From Rhodobacter sp. (GTDB lineage: Bacteria > Pseudomonadota > Alphaproteobacteria > Rhodobacterales > Rhodobacteraceae): a stretch of 13,075 bases of DNA. A model generated the notes under the pieces. It was given only the letters and a program-made list of their open reading frames with translations, searched no databases and had not been told where the DNA came from. The first letter of the stretch is position 1. Every line of letters starts with the position of its first letter. Positions 5,673-13,075 of this stretch are shown one piece after another. Both the position numbers and the translations under genes were made by a program. The stretch is from positions 1-13,075 of the forward strand of contig PNNE01000157.1 of NCBI GenBank assembly GCA_013824055.1. Direction: 5' to 3'.

Positions 5673-8600
5673 ACACCGCCGGGTCCTCGTCGCCGCAAGC
5701 CACGAGGAAGCCGCCACGATGCTGGAAGCCGGCGATCCCCGCCGCGTCTTCACCCAGCGCCGGTTGGGCGAAGCGCCGGATGTCGTCTTCATGTTCCCCG
5801 GTGGCGGCGCGCAATACCCCAACATGGCGCGTGATCTGTACGAGACCGAACCCGTCTTCGCCGAATGGATGGACCGGGGCCTTGCCGCGCTGAAAGATGC
5901 CGAAGCCGAAACGCGAGCATTGTGGCTCCCCGCACCCGGGCATGAAGCCGCAGCGGCGGAAGCCCTGCGCCAGCCGTCCAAGCAGCTGCCGCTGATCCTG
6001 ATCGTCGAAGTCGCCCTGGCGAAGCTTTGGGAAAGCTGGGGCATCAGGCCCGCGGTCCTGATCGGCCATTCGATGGGCGAAAACGCTGCCGCCTGCGTCG
6101 CCGGAGTGATGACGCTGGAAGCCGCCGTCGGCCTCGTCTCCTTGCGCGGTCAGCTCTTCGACACCGTGCCTGCGGGGGGGATGCTGTCCGTCCCCCTCTC
6201 GGAAGCGGCGCTGAAGCCCTATCTCGGCGATCTCGACATCGCGTCCATCAACGCTCCGGAACTGACGGTGGTCTCCGGCTCGGACGCAGGCCTCAATGAC
6301 CTCGCCGAACGGCTCAAGGCCGACGACATCGACACCACCCGCATCGCCATCGACATCGCGGCCCATTCCAGGATGCTGGAAGGCATCCTGGCCGCCTTCC
6401 GCGCGCATCTTGCGGGCATGCAGCTTTCGGCCCCGCAGATCCCGATCATCTCCAACCGCTCGGGTCAGGTCCTGACCGATGCCGAGGCGACCAGCCCCGA
6501 CTACTGGGTCGGCCACCTGCGCAACACCGTCCGCTTCGCCGACGGCATGGCGACCCTGCGCCAGAAGCCCGACCGCGTGTATCTGGAGGTCGGTCCCGGC
6601 CGCGCGATGGCCTCGCTTGCCCAAGCCAACGGCGCGATGGGCGGCCAGCCGGTCCCGGCCAGCCTGCGCCACCCCGACGACACCACCAGCGACGACCGCC
6701 ACTTCGTCGCCACCCTCGGCCGCCTCTGGGCCTGCGGGGTGGAACCGGACCTGAGCCAGCTCTGGGGTGAGGCCAGGCGCCGCCGCGTGCCCCTGCCGAC
6801 CTACCCCTTCCAGCGCAGCCGCTACTTCGTCGAACGCGGCCAGCCCGCCGTGGTGACCGAGGCCGACGTGACCGCACGGCGGCACGATGCCGTCACCGAC
6901 TTCGGCTACCGCATCGGCTGGCGCGTGATGCCGGCCGACTGCCCGGTCGACGTGGAAACCGAACTCGGGGCACCCCTCACCTGGCTTGTCTTCGCGGATG
7001 AGGCCGGCCTTGCCCGCGCCGCCGTCCAGCGCCTGCGCGCAGGCGGACACCGCGTCATCACCGTCCACGCCGGCGACGCCTTCGCCCGCACTTCGGACGA
7101 CACCTATACCCTTGCCCCCGAACACGGGCGCGAAGGCTATGACGCCCTGCTTGCCGACCTTGCGCAACGCGATCTGAACCCGGCGCGGATCGCCCATTTC
7201 TGGCTGGTCACGGAAAAAGAGGCCTTCCGCCCCGGCTCCAGCTTCTTCCAGCGGAACCTGGAACAGGGCTTCTGGAGCCTGTTCTTCCTTGGACAGGCGA
7301 TGGGCGAGATCGGGCTGAAACCGCTTCCGCACCTGACGGTCGTCACCTCGGGCGCGGCGCAGGTGCGCACCGAGGCCCTGCCCTACCCCGAAAAGGCCAC
7401 GGTCGCCGGACCCGTCCGGGTGATGCCGCGCGAACTGCCCGGCCTGACCGCCAGCCTTCTCGACGTCACCCTCGACCGCAAGGCGATCCCGCCGGAAACC
7501 GTCGCGGCGGTGCTGGAGGAGATGCTTGCCACCCCGGCAAACACCGTCGCCGCGATCCGTGGCAGCCGACGCCTCGAAACCCGCCTCGTCCCGGCGAAAC
7601 TGCCCGAACCGGCCGAGGTCCCCGAAGGATCGGTCTGGGTCATCACCGGCGGTTTCGGCGGGATCGGCGTCACCGTCGCCGAACGCCTGATGCGCGACCG
7701 TCACGCCAAGGTCGCGCTCATCGGCCGCCAGGTCCCGGAACCGGGGTCGGTCCGCGCCGGGGTCCTGTCGCGCCTGGAACGTCTGGGCCGCGTCATGGCC
7801 CTCGCCGCCGATGTCTGCAACCCGGAAGACATGCGCGCCGCCCTCGACCGCGTCCGCGCCGAGTTCGGGCCGATCTACGGCGTCGTCCATGCCGCGGGCA
7901 CCGTCGACGACGCGCCGCTTCTGGGCAAGGACCCCGGCAGCGCCGACGCGGTCCTGTCGCCCAAGGTGCACGGCACCAAGCTGCTTGACACGCTCTTGCC
8001 CGACGGCAGCGTCGACCGGATCGTGCTGTTCAGCTCGACCTCGACCGTCCTTACCCCGGCGGGCCAGGCAGATTATGTGGCGGCCAACGAATACCTCAAC
8101 GCCTTTGCCCGCAGCCGCGCGGGCGGCATGACCAAGGTCACCGCGATCAACTGGGGCATCTGGTCCGGCATCGGCATGGCCGCCGACGCCGACGCCCGCC
8201 GCCAGGGCAAGGACGCAGGCGCCCCGCTTCCCGGCCAGCTGGTGCTGGAGCGGATGCAGAAGGGCGAGGATGAAACCCGTTTTCACGCGACCCTGACCAA
8301 GGACCACTGGGTGATGGACGACCACCGTCTTCTGGATGGCACGGCGGTCCTGCCCGGCTCGGCCTGGCCCGAAATCGCGCACGAGGCGCTGATGGCGACC
8401 GGGGCCAAGGGCGGCATCCAGGGCGGCATCGAGATCACCGACCTGACCGTCTTCCGCCCCCTGCGGCTTGAGGCCGACCTGCCCCGCGACCTGCGCGTCA
8501 CCCTGAAGCGCGGTCGCGACGGCGCGCAGCGCCTGCAGGCCCGCGCGCTGGAGCCGCAAGGTTGGGCGCTGACCGCCGAGATGGGCGTCACCCCCCTGAC

Positions 8601-10512
8601 GCCGCAGCCGGAAACCCTTGATCTGACAGCCATCGCCGCCCGCTGCCCCGACAAGGCCTCGGCGGCAGGGGGCGAGAACCTGCCCTCGGCCCAAGAGGAT
8701 CGCATCGCCTTCGGCCCGCGCTGGCAGGTCCTGAAGGCCACCGCGCTTGGCCAGCGCGAGGGCCTCGCGACCCTCGCCCTGCCGACCCAGGCGGTGCAGG
8801 ACACCGCGACCTGCACGATCCACCCCGCACTTTACGACATCGGCACCGGCTGGGGCATCGCGCTGCTGCCGAAGGTCGAAGCAGGTTTCGTCTGGGCCCC
8901 GGTGATGACCTCCGGCCTTCGCGTCCATGCCGCGCTGCCTGCGGAAATCCGCAGCTGGGTCCGCCTTGCAGGCACACCGGGCGATGACGTCGCCAGCTTC
9001 GATGTCACCCTGACCGACCCCTCGGGCCGCGTCCTGGTCGAGGTCGAAGGCATCACCTTCCGCAAGGTCGCCTTCGAGGAAGCCCTCGCCCGCCCAGCGC
9101 CCCCGAACCCGCGCGAGGTCGAACGCGACGACGACACCCGCGGCCAGTCCCCCGCCGAGCAGCGCCTGATCCAGGCCCTTGCCGGTGGCATCCGCCCGGC
9201 CGAGGGCGCCGAAGCCTTCCTGCGTGCCATTGCGGCGGACGGGGCACAGGTCCTGGTTTCCTCGCTGGACCTTGAAGCGCAGGTGAAACAGGCCAACGCG
9301 CCAGTGGCTGCGGACGCCGAAGGCCCCGGCTTCGCGCGCCCCGACCTGGAAACCGACTACCTCGCGCCCCGCAACACGGTGGAACGCACTCTTGCCGGTT
9401 TCTGGTCCGAGCTTCTGGGCGTCGCCGAAGTGGGCGTCGAGGACGACTTCTTCACCCTGGGCGGCCACAGCCTGATCGCGGTGCGCCTGTTCGCCATGAT
9501 CCGCCGCCAGTGGAAGGTCGACTTCCCGATCTCGGTCCTGTTCGAGGCGCCGACCATCGCCCGCTGCGCGGCCCTCATCATCGACCGCATCGGACCGCAG
9601 GACGAAACCGCCGCCGCTCCGACGGCCCTGGCCGATCCGGCCGGCCCGAAGTTCACCCATCTTGTCGCCATGCACCGTGGCGATGGCGGGCCGAAGACGC
9701 CGTTCTTCCTGGTCGCGGGCATGTTCGGCAACGTCCTCAACCTGCGCCACCTTGCCAGCCTGCTTGGCACCGACCGGCGCTTTTACGGGTTGCAGGCCAG
9801 GGGCCTTTTCGGCGACGCCGAGCCGCATATGACCATCGAGGACGCCGCCGCCTCCTGCCTGGCCGAGATCCGGCAGGTGCAGCCGAAGGGGCCGTACCTT
9901 CTGGGCGGCTTCTCGGGTGGCGGACTGACGGCCTGGGACATCGGGCGGCAGCTTCGCGCGCAAGGCGAAGAGGTGGCGCTGATGGTGCTGCTCGACACGC
10001 CGCTGCCGGTGCGGCCCTTCCTGTCGAAACCCGACAAGGCGCTGATCAAGCTGGCCGAACTGCGCGCCGGTGGGCCGCAGTTCCTGGCCGACTGGGCGCG
10101 CAGGCGCTGGGAATGGGAACGCTCGCGCCGCGCCAAGGCCGCGAACGAGCCCGACCCGACCGTGCCGTCCTTCAACAACGCCTCGATCGAAGCGGCCTTC
10201 CGCCATGCCGTCGGCGTCTATGACCTCAAGGGCTGGGAGGACGGCAAGGTCGTCCTGTACCGCCCGCCGCTGGACCGGCACTGGAAGGTGACGGGCGGCA
10301 ACTGGGTGTCTTCGCAGCGCGAATATGTCTTCCACGACAACCTCTGGACCCCCTTCGCGCCGCGGCTGGACGTGGTGGAAGTCCCCGGCGACCACGATTC
10401 AATGGTGCTGGAGCCGAACGTCCGGGTGCTGGCCGCCCGGATGAAGGCCGCGATCCAGGCGGCCGAAGCGGGCGAGTTCCGCCAACCTGATCAACGACTT
10501 GCTGCCGAGTGA
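5590..10512 (+). CDS. Type I PKS, C-terminal part: AT-KR-DH-ACP-TE, after the frameshift
   Basis: The rest of the PKS; residues are numbered for the frame-corrected protein. Acyltransferase (about 536-840): GHSMGE with S633, and H731 in AAHS; extender probably malonyl-CoA, but not decided. A KR structural subdomain (about 905-1140) leads to a ketoreductase with GGFGGIG (from 1159), S1288, Y1301 and the N of YVAAN. Dehydratase (about 1375-1635): H1384 and D1555 in HPALYD. A GIRPAEG...VSSLDL segment (1671-1700) usually follows KR domains. ACP: GGHSL, phosphopantetheine site S1766. Type I thioesterase (about 1825-2095): S1914 in GGFSGGG, D1941, H2074. No enoylreductase or methyltransferase. All sites look intact, so an alpha,beta-unsaturated acyl product released by the TE is expected. 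The TTG at 5590 is only the first possible start codon of this open frame and has no ribosome-binding site; the true start is probably 4173. The stop is 13 bases before the next gene. Confidence 0.87.
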   Translation: MPRTCARIPNSRLADVAWTLKHGRRAFEHRRVLVAASHEEAATMLEAGDPRRVFTQRRLGEAPDVVFMFPGGGAQYPNMARDLYETEPVFAEWMDRGLAALKDAEAETRALWLPAPGHEAAAAEALRQPSKQLPLILIVEVALAKLWESWGIRPAVLIGHSMGENAAACVAGVMTLEAAVGLVSLRGQLFDTVPAGGMLSVPLSEAALKPYLGDLDIASINAPELTVVSGSDAGLNDLAERLKADDIDTTRIAIDIAAHSRMLEGILAAFRAHLAGMQLSAPQIPIISNRSGQVLTDAEATSPDYWVGHLRNTVRFADGMATLRQKPDRVYLEVGPGRAMASLAQANGAMGGQPVPASLRHPDDTTSDDRHFVATLGRLWACGVEPDLSQLWGEARRRRVPLPTYPFQRSRYFVERGQPAVVTEADVTARRHDAVTDFGYRIGWRVMPADCPVDVETELGAPLTWLVFADEAGLARAAVQRLRAGGHRVITVHAGDAFARTSDDTYTLAPEHGREGYDALLADLAQRDLNPARIAHFWLVTEKEAFRPGSSFFQRNLEQGFWSLFFLGQAMGEIGLKPLPHLTVVTSGAAQVRTEALPYPEKATVAGPVRVMPRELPGLTASLLDVTLDRKAIPPETVAAVLEEMLATPANTVAAIRGSRRLETRLVPAKLPEPAEVPEGSVWVITGGFGGIGVTVAERLMRDRHAKVALIGRQVPEPGSVRAGVLSRLERLGRVMALAADVCNPEDMRAALDRVRAEFGPIYGVVHAAGTVDDAPLLGKDPGSADAVLSPKVHGTKLLDTLLPDGSVDRIVLFSSTSTVLTPAGQADYVAANEYLNAFARSRAGGMTKVTAINWGIWSGIGMAADADARRQGKDAGAPLPGQLVLERMQKGEDETRFHATLTKDHWVMDDHRLLDGTAVLPGSAWPEIAHEALMATGAKGGIQGGIEITDLTVFRPLRLEADLPRDLRVTLKRGRDGAQRLQARALEPQGWALTAEMGVTPLTPQPETLDLTAIAARCPDKASAAGGENLPSAQEDRIAFGPRWQVLKATALGQREGLATLALPTQAVQDTATCTIHPALYDIGTGWGIALLPKVEAGFVWAPVMTSGLRVHAALPAEIRSWVRLAGTPGDDVASFDVTLTDPSGRVLVEVEGITFRKVAFEEALARPAPPNPREVERDDDTRGQSPAEQRLIQALAGGIRPAEGAEAFLRAIAADGAQVLVSSLDLEAQVKQANAPVAADAEGPGFARPDLETDYLAPRNTVERTLAGFWSELLGVAEVGVEDDFFTLGGHSLIAVRLFAMIRRQWKVDFPISVLFEAPTIARCAALIIDRIGPQDETAAAPTALADPAGPKFTHLVAMHRGDGGPKTPFFLVAGMFGNVLNLRHLASLLGTDRRFYGLQARGLFGDAEPHMTIEDAAASCLAEIRQVQPKGPYLLGGFSGGGLTAWDIGRQLRAQGEEVALMVLLDTPLPVRPFLSKPDKALIKLAELRAGGPQFLADWARRRWEWERSRRAKAANEPDPTVPSFNNASIEAAFRHAVGVYDLKGWEDGKVVLYRPPLDRHWKVTGGNWVSSQREYVFHDNLWTPFAPRLDVVEVPGDHDSMVLEPNVRVLAARMKAAIQAAEAGEFRQPDQRLAAE
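5625..5629 (+). other. Frameshift point in the PKS gene
   Basis: In the first frame the linker reads ...HPEQPLGRCRL and then stops within 15 codons. Deleting one T (or one G) here gives HPEQPLADVAWTLKHGRR, which runs smoothly into the acyltransferase and fits PKS KS-AT linkers. So one extra base separates the two frames. It could be a sequencing or assembly error, a recent inactivating mutation, or recoding. The site contains CTT followed by G, but I see no stop codon, internal Shine-Dalgarno or rare-codon stall to support programmed +1 shifting. Confidence 0.8.
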
Positions 10513-10514
10513 CC

Positions 10515-10520
10515 GGAGAA
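10515..10520 (+). promoter_or_regulatory. Ribosome-binding site of the formyltransferase-NRPS gene
   Basis: GGAGAA lies 5 bases before ATG 10526 and just after the PKS stop (TGA 10510-10512). It supports this start and co-transcription of the two genes. Confidence 0.7.
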
Positions 10521-10525
10521 TTGAC

Positions 10526-13075
10526 ATGACCCTGACTGCCCTGCTGATCGGCAACGAAAGCCTGACGGTCGAATGCGGCAAGCGCTGGCTGGAGCGGGGC
10601 CACGGCCTTGCCGCCGTCGTCACGCGCGAGCCGCGGGTGGCCGGCTGGGCCGCAGACCTGGGCCTGCGGGTGATCGCACCGGGGGCGGGGCTGGTCGAAC
10701 GGACGGCGGGCCTGGCCGTCGACTGGGTGCTGTCGGTCGCGAACCTGTCGCTGGTGCCCGAACCCCTGATGCAGCTTGCGCGTCACGGCGGCGTCAACTT
10801 CCACGACGGTCCCCTGCCCGCCTACGCCGGCCTCAACGCCCCGGTCTGGGCGCTGCTGCAGGGCGAGGCCACTCACGCGATCACCTGGCACCTGATGACC
10901 GCCGGGGTCGACGAGGGCGAGGTTCTGACCACCCGCAGCTTCGCCATCGACGCCGATGACACCGCCTTTACCCTGAACGCCCGCTGCTTTGCGGCGGCGG
11001 TGGACAGCTTCCCCGAAGTGATCACCGCGATGGAAGCCGGCGGCCAGCCGCGCCAGCCGCAAGCGCCGGGCGCCCGGCATGTCTGGCGCCGCGCCGATCG
11101 GCCCCGGGCCAACGGTCGGCTGGACGTCTCGCAACCTGCCGAGGCCGTGGCCCGCACTGTCCGCGCGCTTGACCACGGCGGCTACCGCAACCTGCTGGCG
11201 GTCGCCAAGGTCGCGGTTCCAGGCCAGGTCTGGGCCGTCGCCCAGGCCGAGGTCCTTGCGACGACAGGCGCTCCCGGCACCATTCTTGCCCGCGATGCCG
11301 ACAGCCTGACCGTGGCTTGCGGCACTGGTGCGGTCAAGCTGTCCGGCCTGACCTGCCTCAGGGGCCTGCCCATCGACACCGCCCGCGCCGGGGCGGCCCT
11401 TGCCGCACCGACCGAGGCCGAGGCGGCTGCCCTGGATGCAGCCCTTGCCCCCGTGGCCGAAGCCGAAGCACGGTTGCGCGGCCTGCTTCTGAAACCTGAC
11501 CCGGTGCTCGAGGGCGCGGCGGCGGGCACCCCCGACTGGCGCGAGATCCCGCTGCCTGCGGCAGGACCGACCTGGCTTGCCCTGGCCGCGATCCGGGCGC
11601 TTGGGCGGTCGGGCGGGGACATTGCCTTTGCCACCGGCGAAGACCCGGCGCCAGGCTACCTGCTGCCCTGGGTCCCGGTCCGCCTTGACGCCTCGGGGCC
11701 AGTGGCATCCACCGAAGCCCGCGCCGCCAGGGCCCTTGCCGCCGCCCGCACTGCGACCGGACTGGCCGCCGACCTTGCCCTGCGCGAGCCTGGCCTGACC
11801 GCCCTGGCACCCGCGGGCCTTGCCGTCACCGAAGGCTCGGCTCCCCTTGTCGGGTCAACCGTGACGCTGACCGGAAAATCCCTCTGGCACGACGCGTCCC
11901 GCATGACCGGGGATCAGGCCGCGCGCCTTGCCGCGCGGATCACGCGCCTTCTGGCCCGGATGGCCGCCCAGCCGCAGGCCGACCTCGCCAGCCTTTCGCC
12001 GCTCTCCGAGGCCGAAACGCAGGTCTACCAGGGCGCCCTTTCCGCCACCGCCCGCACCTACGACCGCAGCCTGACCATTCCCGCCGCGATCCTGGCCCAG
12101 GCGGCCCGGACACCGGACGCCACCGCCGTCATCGCGGGCGAGACACAGCTTTCCTACAGCGCGCTTGTCACCCGCGCCGCGCGCATCGCCAACACCTTGC
12201 GCGGCATGGGTGTCGGGCACGGCAGCCTTGTCGGCCTTGCTTGCCGCCGCAGCACCGACTTGGTCGCGGGCGCGCTTGGCATCCAGCTGGCGGGCGCGGC
12301 CTACGTCCCGATGGACCCCGCCTACCCCGCCGACCGCCTGGCGCTCTATGCCGAGGATTCGGGCTGCCCCGTCATCCTTGCCGAAGCCGCAGTCGCCGAC
12401 GCGCTGCCGCATGGCCCGCAGCTCCTGATCCTGGATACCGACCCGCGGCTTGCCCTGGCCTCGGCCACGCCCCCCGCCGGCCCCGCCGCAGACGATCCGG
12501 CCTATGTCATCTACACCTCCGGCTCCACGGGCCGACCGAAGGGTGTCGTCATCACCCACCGCAATGCGCTGAACTTCTTCGCCGGGATGGACGACGTCCT
12601 TGGCACCGACCCCGGCACCTGGCTTGCCGTCACTTCGCTTTCCTTCGACATCTCGGTGCTGGAGCTGTTCTGGACCCTGACCAACGGCTTTGCCGTGGTC
12701 CTGGCCGACGACGCCGCCCGCGTGCGCCCCTCGGCAGGATCGGGCGGCGGCAGCGGCATCAGCCCGCGCAAGATGGAATTCTCGATCTACTACTGGGGCA
12801 ACGACGACCTGCCCGGCCCCGCGAAATACGAGCTTCTGCTTGAAGGTGCCAGGTTCGCCGACCAGAACGGCTTTGTCGCCGTCTGGACCCCGGAACGCCA
12901 CTTCCACGCCTTTGGCGGCCCCTACCCGAACCCCTCGGTCACCGGGGCGGCCGCCGCCGCGATCACGAAGAACATCGGCGTGCGCGCCGGCAGCATCGTG
13001 GCCCCCCTGCACCACCCCGCCCGGATTGCCGAAGAATGGGCAATCATCGACAACCTGACCAACGGCCGCGCCGGG
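10526..13075 (+). CDS. NRPS: formyltransferase - C-like - A domain interrupted by luciferase-like monooxygenase (partial)
   Basis: 850 codons are open to the window edge, with no stop. Residues 1-185: formyl-transferase fold with the catalytic set N91, H93 (NFHDGPLP) and D129 (GVDEGEVL). The 36-residue H-to-D spacing equals that of methionyl-tRNA formyltransferase. About 195-285: Formyl_trans_C-like OB fold. About 290-495: resembles the C-terminal lobe of a condensation domain, without an HHxxxDG motif, ending SPLSEAETQVY as domains before A domains do. From about 505: adenylation domain with A1 LSYSAL (542), A2 AGAAYVPMDP, A3 YTSGSTGRPKG (663-673) and A4 FDIS (707). A Gly/Ser linker (736-748) then leads to an FMN-dependent luciferase-like monooxygenase of the MupA/Atu3671 type (MEFSIYYWG at 750, VWTPERHFHAFGG at 786-798). 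Whether the A domain resumes (A5-A10) and a carrier follows is beyond the window. Likely roles: N-formylation, amino acid activation and alpha-hydroxylation of a bound intermediate. It probably shares an operon with the PKS. Confidence 0.87.
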   Translation, partial: MTLTALLIGNESLTVECGKRWLERGHGLAAVVTREPRVAGWAADLGLRVIAPGAGLVERTAGLAVDWVLSVANLSLVPEPLMQLARHGGVNFHDGPLPAYAGLNAPVWALLQGEATHAITWHLMTAGVDEGEVLTTRSFAIDADDTAFTLNARCFAAAVDSFPEVITAMEAGGQPRQPQAPGARHVWRRADRPRANGRLDVSQPAEAVARTVRALDHGGYRNLLAVAKVAVPGQVWAVAQAEVLATTGAPGTILARDADSLTVACGTGAVKLSGLTCLRGLPIDTARAGAALAAPTEAEAAALDAALAPVAEAEARLRGLLLKPDPVLEGAAAGTPDWREIPLPAAGPTWLALAAIRALGRSGGDIAFATGEDPAPGYLLPWVPVRLDASGPVASTEARAARALAAARTATGLAADLALREPGLTALAPAGLAVTEGSAPLVGSTVTLTGKSLWHDASRMTGDQAARLAARITRLLARMAAQPQADLASLSPLSEAETQVYQGALSATARTYDRSLTIPAAILAQAARTPDATAVIAGETQLSYSALVTRAARIANTLRGMGVGHGSLVGLACRRSTDLVAGALGIQLAGAAYVPMDPAYPADRLALYAEDSGCPVILAEAAVADALPHGPQLLILDTDPRLALASATPPAGPAADDPAYVIYTSGSTGRPKGVVITHRNALNFFAGMDDVLGTDPGTWLAVTSLSFDISVLELFWTLTNGFAVVLADDAARVRPSAGSGGGSGISPRKMEFSIYYWGNDDLPGPAKYELLLEGARFADQNGFVAVWTPERHFHAFGGPYPNPSVTGAAAAAITKNIGVRAGSIVAPLHHPARIAEEWAIIDNLTNGRAG

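Noticed and set aside
4110..6044. 644-codon minus-strand open frame across the KS and the intergenic region
   Set aside because: Composition is an antisense shadow of the KS. It has no recognisable family and runs through the divergent control region.
5539..10395. Very long open frame (1618 codons) on the minus strand opposite the PKS
   Set aside because: It is exactly antisense to a PKS with intact motifs. High-GC codon bias removes stop codons from this antisense frame. The translation shows no domain or motif of its own.
11855..13015. 386-codon minus-strand open frame opposite the A domain and monooxygenase
   Set aside because: Antisense shadow of a frame with clear A1-A4 and monooxygenase motifs; Gly-rich and featureless.
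1..13075. CRISPR array, insertion sequence or transposase
   Set aside because: I found no regularly spaced direct repeats, no transposase motifs and no terminal inverted repeats with target duplications.

Overview
The window is uniformly GC-rich and codon-biased. Its gene families point to an alphaproteobacterium, most likely of the Rhodobacterales; this is inference from gene style, not from a marker search. It holds one tRNA gene, a three-gene exopolysaccharide (EPS) operon on the minus strand, a 406-base divergent intergenic region, and the start of a plus-strand polyketide/nonribosomal-peptide (PKS/NRPS) gene cluster that runs off the right edge.

Layout. 1-216: non-coding, with two perfect palindromes and a plausible tRNA promoter. 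217-291: tRNA-Gly(GCC) with encoded CCA, followed by a GC-rich hairpin terminator. 3766 down to 344: an ExeA/GspA-like AAA ATPase, a Wzz-type chain-length protein and a CpsD/BY-kinase-like ATPase. They are packed with 0- and 6-base gaps, so they are almost certainly one transcript. The trio resembles the polysaccharide-export part of XrtA/PEP-CTERM-type EPS loci, but no exosortase or glycosyltransferase is visible. 3767-4172: divergent regulatory region. 4173-10512: a single-module type I PKS (KS-AT-KR-DH-ACP-TE, 2112 aa if intact) broken by a one-base frameshift near 5625-5629, in the KS-AT linker. 10526-13075 and beyond: a second megasynthase with a formyltransferase domain, a degenerate condensation-like stretch and an adenylation domain. 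The adenylation domain is interrupted after core motif A4 by a MupA/Atu3671-type FMN-dependent luciferase-like monooxygenase. The window ends inside the monooxygenase.

How they may work together. The PKS has every catalytic residue needed to condense, ketoreduce, dehydrate and release an acyl chain. The downstream protein can in principle formylate, activate an amino acid and hydroxylate a carrier-bound intermediate. Together they suggest a formylated and/or hydroxylated lipopeptide- or siderophore-like metabolite. Because the PKS carries the release thioesterase although its gene comes first, gene order and assembly order probably differ. The EPS operon is divergently transcribed and probably functionally separate, although the two units share one control region.

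Most interesting points: the interrupted formyltransferase-A-monooxygenase protein, the KR-before-DH order with the DH apparently inserted into the KR C-terminal segment, and the PKS frameshift, which may be a real lesion or a sequencing error.
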